Shown: positions 56,710 through 64,000 of the stretch, one piece after another
Layout of the letters: every line of letters starts with the position of its first letter
Numbering within the stretch: the first letter of the stretch is position 1
Assembly (NCBI RefSeq): GCF_016859285.1
Contig: NC_053414.1
Location: 24,395,517-24,459,516 of the forward strand
Reading direction: 5' to 3'
Source of the DNA: Xiphias gladius
Taxonomy: Eukaryota > Chordata > Actinopteri > Istiophoriformes > Xiphiidae
DNA length: 64,000 bases
The notes under the pieces: model-generated
Seen by the model: the letters and a program-made list of their open reading frames with translations, nothing else
Databases searched by the model: none
Told to the model about the DNA's origin: nothing
Program-made: the position numbers and the translations under genes

Positions 56710-59700
56710 AGCTGTTCCATTTTAAAACATGTTTATTGGTCATATACAAAATAAAGTAAGCTGTTTATCAACAAACATACAGTATATACATCAATAAATT
56801 AAAAGATGCATCAGACCGATGACAAAACAGTTAATTTCATGATTACCAGTACCTTGTCATCATCACTTACATATCTACAAATTGCAAAAAAAAAAAGTAC
56901 AATAATTTAGTTGTGAAGATAAATACTTACAAAGACTGTCACATTTTAAGTATTTTCCCATAGAAAGTACTTTCGTAGAATAATTTAATACACCCCATAC
57001 AGAAATATTACAAAACACAGAATTTCCTATTACAAGAGCTTTTCTGAATAGGCTATGCCATATTCACACAAACTCACTACTTTCTATAGCTTTAAACTGA
57101 CCATTATATACTTTTTAGAAACACAAAAATATCCCAGCCCCCCAGAGCAACCTGGCCAAATGCTCACCAGCAGACATATGTGGTTTGATGGGCAAAAAGT
57201 AAAATTAAAGAGGGAGACTGTTACAACAAAAAGTGAAAAAAAAGAAAAAGGTTAATAGGCTGTGAGACCTGAACTCTAGGTAAGATTTTATGTTAGAGGT
57301 TAAAGTCAACTGATGATGGCAGGGGCAGCAGAGAGTGAGAGAGCAGCAGAGGGGGGTAACAAAACAAACATTATTATTGATGAAAACAACAAAAAAAACA
57401 AACGGTAAAAGGAATTCTTGCTTCATTCACTCCCATCGATCGGCATCAGAGGTGGGTGAAAGGACTTTTAGAGTCCGGTGGTGTTATTCACTAGACAGGA
57501 AAACAACTGAATGACTGCATACCGTTTGGCCACGCAGCAAGATAAGGAGTTAATGATTTGCATCTTCCAGAAGAATTGGATGTTTTGAAGAAGGACTTGC
57601 TGAGCTCACTTGCAGACACTTTGTAAAAAGGGATAGAATAAGTGGGGTGGGAAACGGGTAAGAGTTTTATCTGATGTGTCTCCACCATTCTTTTCTGCCT
57701 CCGTAAAATATTTATAGATGTGGTTTAGGAGTGGTTGCTTGGATTTGGGATGAAATGTCTTTTCATAAGGAGGGTGGGACCTCTGAACAGCAGCAGAAAA
57801 ATAAGGTCAGAGTGTCTTACAAGCTCATAAACTCTGTTATGAAAAGCCACCGAGCTGCCCTGTCTGATGATCAAGGTCACTGTTGTCATCTGATCATGTC
57901 TGCTGAGTGAAAATTAGGATTAAACTTTGTTTAGAGATCCAGCAAACTGCTTTACACTGGAGGCCTTGCATGACAGCTACAGTAAATTTTGCATCTTGTC
58001 TTCTTCTCAATTGGGAAAGGATTAAAAAAATATTTGCTGATTTCACATTCTCACAGTTAATCGTTAAGTGACACTGGGAAAAAGCAAGGTAAGCCACAAC
58101 ACATAAGCCAGATTTAACAGAGACAAACTGCCGCTGGCATTTATAACTAAGTATAAAATGCTAAACACTCTGTATATAAGCTCTTTAACCTTGTCACATC
58201 ACACTGTACCTGCGATTATAAAACAGACAACTTGACATAACGATTATGATAGCATCACTGCTCCTGTGTGGCAGGAGTTCTAATTTTGCCCTACACAGTT
58301 TGCATAATTACAGATGTCTAGTTAACAGCAGCCACCATGTTGACACACTTATGTTTACAGAGTATGCATCCATTTTAAACTAGAGAAGCATAAAAAATAT
58401 AAAATAAGTGAAAAAATATCGTCTGACAGTGGCACGTAGAGCACGTAGAGTTTGACAAGTACCAAGTGGTTTCATATTTTGCTTTAAATTGACACAAACC
58501 TAATCTAAGCACATTGTGCTTCTTCCTATTTTATACCACATGTCCAAACACACTTGCTGGTAAAAAACAGATAAACATCATTCAACAAGTAAATGTAAAG
58601 ACCAACAGGAAGTAACATAGTGACTGAAAGAATATATGAAAAAAAATCCAGTATAAAATCAAATAATAGCATTCTGCCCATAAAAACAGGGCAAATCTTT
58701 TTAAATAAAAGGAAATACATAAATACAATGGGCTTGATACCTATATATGCATGTAGACGAAAACCATGGAGTATATTCCCATGATAAAACATTTACAAAA
58801 AATGTATTGGACATTTTCATTTGACATTTGTAGCTCTCTGGTTTCACGGTTGGCTGAACATGCAAATGGTTATCAGTATAAAGATTATGTAGAAATAATA
58901 TTTTTAAATCTCAAACTCATTCCCTTCCTATGACTTTGCTCATAGTTCAACTGTTTGAATCCTATTTTATATTAATCTACAGATGAGAACACACCTTACT
59001 GACCTTAATAACTGCACGGCAGTAGGCGAGATAACCCCTTTTTCTTCACAGTGGAAAAGTAGTAATTCAGGTAAAAGGCTGTAGGTTGTGTTTTTTTCAT
59101 TGTAAATTGCTTCTAGTTCAGTAAATGACTCAATTTGAATGTGGTTTTCTTAGTTAAAAAAAAACAGTTTGGGGGAAATTGTACTTCATCATGGTAAACC
59201 TCACTCTTTGACGGACAAACTATTAAATAGCAGAATTAATTTTTTTCACTTCATAAAACACCAAATACAATAACAAATGTTATTTCACTTCCCTGACATT
59301 CACAGAACAGTTCAAAAGCAAATGAAACAGAAACAACATTAAATATACATAACTATATAAAGTGTACACAGCAAAAACAAATATCTTTATCACACGCTAC
59401 AAAAAAATAACTTGTTGAAGTAGTAGGGGTGATATACAGGCCAATCGTTGAGTTTCACATCTCTGTTTCCAGATGTCCTGAATACACACATTATGACGCT
59501 TGTGAGGTTAACCATAACACTTCCTCATCTCATTGGTCATGTTAATTGCAATCATCAGATTCGAACACTGCCAGAACCAAAATGGAGCCACAAAGGCCTG
59601 TCCAGAAATACAGAAAATGGGTGTGCCAAAAAAGAACTTCCTAAATTTTACAAATAAGTGCAGATTACAAGCAGATTAACAAATGATCTAACATGTCTGC

Positions 59701-62631
59701 AGTGCTGGAGCTAAATCCAGGGGCCAGGAGGATAAAGATTTTATGTTTAGAGAAAGAGTTCAGTTACCAACGGTGTCATCACCCGCTTCAGCCTGAAATC
59801 AAACAAGGATCAAAGTCATATCAATGAAACAGTGAACATTATAGTTACCTCGTCACATACCTACACAGCACACCACACGCTAGTTCACGGTTACACACAC
59901 GTGCCTAGTCACTAGAGAAAAAACAAAGCTATTCAGTAGTTAAGCCACTTTTGGTACAATTGCAAAATAGAGAGATACTGTATATCAAACAAATTTCGCT
60001 ATACCTTTTTTTTTTTTTTTTTTTTTTTTACAGGTCGTTACAAACAATGCAAAGATAATTGTCTTTATAAAACTCCAAACTCTACAATACATAGACAAAG
60101 ATTCTTTGAGTATAGAACACCACATAAGACTACTTTTATGGTGAAGCTCGTGTGAAATGACAGCCTATTTGTGTGACTGGAAATTCAGAGAAACGTCTTT
60201 GTTATCCTAGCTAGCTGACTGCACTGTCAGTAATCACATTTACTCTGCAAAGTGAGCTTGGTGGCGTAAACCGCTTTGTTTTGAAGCAAAAAATGTTGCT
60301 GTAGGTGTGATAACCCAAATTCTGAGTTAGTCACATTCATAAACATATGAACCAAGTAATTCATATACAATAGATACATGGACTTCTCCTCGTAACAGAA
60401 TATTACCTTTCCAAAAAGCATATTCTGTGCAAGAGTTAGGGTAAACATGGACTCCTGTCTTGCAGCCGGTTTTTTTTGTTTGTTTGTTTGTTTGTTTTTA
60501 AGTAAATGAACTGCCAAGTCACATAAATGGGTGTTATTAATATTATTATTAATCCTGATGACTACTACACAGCTCATACAACAACACAAAGCAAGAGTTA
60601 AATGCTGTCACAACGTGATTCCTGATTGGTCAGTGTATCCCAGTAAGCACAGGTACAGTCCTGGTTAAAATCTTGGGCCTGAATTTTAAGTACAGACTTT
60701 AGAATACCTTCAGAAATAAATGCAAATTAACCAATATTTCATTATCAAAAAAATATTTTAATAAAATGTCCAAGGTCTTGAACAAAAGAAAAAAGAAAAA
60801 AAAACTTGCATAAAAGTGAAGTAATACAAACACCAAAATGTACCCCAGACACAATTATTGGCACCCTTCACTAATATTTGGTTGCAGAACCTTTGGCAAC
60901 AACGGCAGCCTCTAAATGTTTCTAGTAGACATCTAGAAGCTTCTTGCATCTGTCTGCTGGTAGTTTCTGCCTCTCTTCCATTGCTGTTCAAGCTCTTTTA
61001 AGTTTGCAGGAGTCTTTTTTGCAATGGCAGATTTCACCTTTCTCAGAAGTTTTTCAGTGGGATTTAGGTCAGAACTCATTGCTGGCCAGTTTAAAGCAGG
61101 CCTACAAAAGAGTGCCAATAATTATGTCAAGTGTACATTTTATGTCTGTATTTTTTTATTTCACTATATGAAAGCATGTTTTGTTGTTCAGTAACTTTGG
61201 ACATTTTATTAAATCTTCTGATTTTACAAAATTGGTTAATTAGCATTTATTTCTGAAGATATTCTAAAGTCTGTACCTAAAGGGGTGCCAATAATTTCAA
61301 CCAGGACTGCATAAGCAAACACCTCCATTGCATCGCCACCGTCCTTCCACAATTCCTCATGTCCTCTTGACTTCTTCTTGATGCATATCACTACGAGACC
61401 AAGGCACTTGCCCTTCCAAATTTCTTAAATATATACTTTTGAGAGGAACTCAAACAGACAGAAGAAAACTTTATCATAATTCAGCTCAAGTGTTCAAAAG
61501 ACCATTTCCCTGAAAATTCTTACAGACAAGATCAGTGAATTTCAATACCTTTATCTCTAACTTTATCCTTTTTTCTATTGTGTGTTGCATTTTTTTCCTT
61601 TTTTTTGGGTATATATCAATTCTCTTTTCTCCCTTGTTCTGTTAGATCCAGGAAGTACTGTATGTAATAATGGAAGCCAGTTGGAATTGAAAAAATGGAA
61701 GGACAGAGAAATAATAGATAAGAGAGAGCGAGAGAGAGTCGGACGTAGAAAGTGAAGAGACCGTAGAAAAAATACAGCTAACTAAATATAGCAATACCAA
61801 AACGAACACGCGCCACAGAATTTCACAGAATTCCTGATATATAACAATTCACACACAGAGAATACACTTTGGACCTCATGTGAATGACAACACAGTACAA
61901 AACAGTAGAAATACAGTTACCACCATTGTGTAATATATATTTTTCTTTAGTACTTCTCTGAAAAAGTTCTTGGCTAGGTGGAGCAAAATGGGACCTTTCT
62001 GCAGCCACTGAAATCAGCAGGTCACATGAAATCTTGTGTTTTCTTTTGGAACTCAGGGACCATATGTAATATATGTTTTAGAATATTTTTGATGGTGCAA
62101 CTAAATGTTATACATCTTGGTTTAGGCAAATGGCCACTTCAAATCTAGTGTGCAAATGTGTGACAGGATAATTTTGCATTTACAGATATCTAGATCTACC
62201 AGCAGTAAAACCTGACACTTGACTGAGTTAAATGGCAACTGAAGAAAATTGCATGATTTTTCCAAAGAGTTTGGGGCATTTTTTTGATTATTTTTTTCCC
62301 TTGGCCTGGAATAAACCAATTCTTAGATTCTCTGACTTTTTCAGGCTTTCAGTGACAATAGGAACCCTGTCTATCTGTGCTGTGCTAAATGATCATGCAC
62401 TGACCAAGGGCTTGCATCTTTATAGTCTCAATAACTGTCCTCTGCTTTCATTCTTTCCTTCATCTGCACTGATCTGAGACAGGTGACAGGAACATGCTGA
62501 GGTGCAGTGATCGAGACTGCCCAGCTGTCTGAAGTCAGTGCAGGTGGAGGAGAGAGGGGCAGCAGGGAAGAAGAATTACTCTGATGCATCTGAACTCCAT
62601 CCCGATACACACTCATTTATCTTTCCCTCCC
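56710..62631 (-). other. Probable long mafg 3' UTR
   Basis: The region downstream of the mafg stop is AT-rich, with no gene-like frame, and ends at a minus-strand AATAAA (56732-56737). The implied 3' UTR is about 5.9 kb; mammalian MAFG also has a multi-kb 3' UTR. It contains a poly-T run at 60,007-60,029, a (TTTG)n run near 60,473-60,497 and an inserted Tc1-like element. Alternative earlier poly(A) sites are possible. Confidence 0.5.
60656..61309 (-). mobile_element. Tc1-like element with long inverted repeats in the mafg 3' UTR
   Basis: Both ends carry matching inverted repeats of about 80 bp, sharing 'cagtcctggtt', 'tacagactttagaata' and 'cttcagaaataaatgc'. The left end abuts TA; the right flank reads CA, a possible decayed TA. 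The minus-strand frame 60933-61118 encodes a decayed transposase tail (NWPAMSSDLNPTEKLL, KKTPANLKELEQQW), typical of Tc1 DDE transposases. At 654 bp it is too short to encode the enzyme, so it is non-autonomous. Confidence 0.85.
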
Positions 62632-63239
62632 TCAAGACCGTGCATCTGTTTTTGACTTCACTATTGTAATCACACTCGTCGCTGTTGCCACCTTCCCAGG
62701 TATGAGCGGACCGATGACTGACGATGCCACCCCTCCTCCACCTCCTCCAGCCCTGACCCCGACCCCGACAGTGGGGCTCCGTGCCACAGTCCTGGCAAAG
62801 GTCTGTAACGCCTCGTACTTAGACCTCAGAGCGTCCAGCTCAATGCGCATCGAAGCATTCTCATTGGCCAGTTTGTCCACCTCCTGCTGCAGCTGGGCCT
62901 TCTGCTTCTCCAGCTCCTCCTTCTGGGTGACTCGCTTCACCCGGCAGCTGGCAGCATAGCCCCGGTTCTTCAGGGTGCGCCGTCGCTGTTTCAGTTGCAG
63001 GATCTCTTCTTTGGAGAGCCCTCGGAGGTGCTGGTTCAGTTCCCGCACTGACATGGTCACCAGCTCCTCGTCTGTGAGGCTGGTGCCATTCTCCCCCGGC
63101 TCACGCTTCACCTGGAGGAAACAGGAGGAAGGAGGGGGGTGATATGGAGACAGGGCAACATATCTGACACAGATGATTCCGTTTTGAACGTGCACTCCCT
63201 TACCTTCAAGGCTTTGTTTCCTTTGTTAGTCGTCGTCAT
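62632..63239 (-). CDS. mafg: Small Maf bZIP transcription factor MafG
   Basis: Nuclear bZIP factor without an activation domain; it pairs with NRF2, NFE2 or BACH proteins at antioxidant/Maf response elements, and its homodimers repress. Exons (minus): 63204-63239 ([12 protein letters not shown]) and 62632-63111, 171 residues (human 162). Visible: SUMO consensus VKRE at 13-16, extended homology region at about 27-50 ([16 protein letters not shown]), basic DNA-contact motif NRGYAASCR at 61-69, a leucine zipper from about 76 to 118, then FARTVARSP and the conserved end [10 protein letters not shown]. Between ARSP and the tail there is a glycine-rich insert with six Gly in a row, not present in human MafG. 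The likely acceptor at about 63270 leaves a 30-nt 5' UTR in the first coding exon, so a non-coding first exon lies upstream, probably beyond 64,000. Confidence 0.97.
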
Positions 63240-63269
63240 GCCACAGGAGCCTTGCTCTTCTGAACTAAC

Positions 63270-64000
63270 CTACGAAGACGCAGGAGAGTACAGATCATAA
63301 GCAAAGGACTAAAGAGAGTAGTTGCATCACAAAACAAAAAAAAGCCTCACTGTGTTTAGGAACAATCACAGTTCCTTGTAATCAATAAGAGCGTATTAAT
63401 TACAGATCAATACCCACCTGGACCAGTGGAGACATACCAAATCTAAATCTGCTGTTGGAGCACTGTAATGTGAGCATGTTACAGTTTTTATGCATCAGTA
63501 CTTAGTAGTATCAGAGTCTATGAGTGAAAGTGACTCGCAAACTTTTCTTAGAATTTCCCTGACTTCCTGTTTCCTGGTGGTTACACTGACAGTGCCCACT
63601 ACCTTTGTGTTGTTGAACCCTTATTGGTTGGCTTCAGGCCAATTGTAATGAAATGAGCGTGAAAGAAGAGGAAGTGGTATAATCAGTGGGAAGAACTCCA
63701 GGGGAAAAACCAACTGTTAGAGCCCTGGCACACACATACGCACCGTACTAGAGATTGTAGCATAGAGATTGGAGCGAAGTAGAAAGACAGATACAGACAC
63801 CCACACCTACTAGAGATAAAAAATTAATACTTAACAATGAGGAAAACTAGATAAAATGATGTATATCAATTTGCACCAAAGTGTGAACAAGGGACAAAAG
63901 GATAGAGACACAGCAGTGTGAATCAGAAGTCAACAAAGTGGGAGCGTGGAAGTGCAAAAGATGAGATCAGTCCTTAGAGCACACAGCATCTCCACAAGCT
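63270..64000 (-). other. mafg upstream intron / 5' flank
   Basis: Non-coding sequence upstream of the first coding exon. Nothing is recognised beyond the acceptor-like TAG at 63,272-63,270. Confidence 0.5.

Overview
The window looks like nuclear DNA from a ray-finned (teleost, probably percomorph-type) fish. It is intron-rich, full of long (CA)n/(GT)n microsatellites, and carries several interspersed repeats that I know as common in spiny-rayed fishes. It also holds a G-protein alpha gene that matches the fish 'Gv' class. Exons were joined by hand from translated homology, GT/AG splice sites and reading-frame phase. No bacterial features, CRISPR arrays, rRNAs or tRNAs were recognised.

Layout: five genes, all on the minus strand. 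(1) 1-23,746: a Gv-type G-protein alpha subunit gene (gnav1-like), seven full exons and the start of an eighth; the C-terminus lies beyond the left edge. (2) 27,544-35,822: pcyt2, ethanolamine-phosphate cytidylyltransferase, 12 coding exons, complete (about 402 residues). (3) 38,399-43,511: sirt7, a nuclear sirtuin deacylase, 10 coding exons, complete (about 407 residues). (4) 44,987-54,725: ccp110, the centriolar CP110 protein, 10 recognised exons including one exon of 2.6 kb (about 1,238 residues). (5) 62,632-63,239: mafg, a small Maf bZIP factor, two coding exons (171 residues), followed by a probable 5.9 kb 3' UTR reaching about 56,710.

The genes do not form a pathway: they cover signalling, phospholipid synthesis, chromatin, centriole length/cilia and transcription. 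The unit of interest is the conserved neighbourhood. PCYT2, SIRT7 and MAFG are neighbours on human 17q25.3, while human CCP110 is on 16p and Gv is absent from tetrapods, so this block is informative about rearrangement and gene loss. Spacing is tight in places: the likely ccp110 poly(A) signal lies only about 200 bp upstream of the sirt7 start codon.

Most of the remaining sequence is introns with repeats: four families of interspersed repeats, two short Tc1/mariner-like elements with terminal inverted repeats, near-perfect hairpins, and four CA-tract/GT-tract pairs in opposite orientation. I did not find a clearly undescribed biological system. The most unusual items are the Gv gene, the (GT)n tract abutting one of its splice acceptors, the opposed CA/GT tracts and the perfect palindromes.
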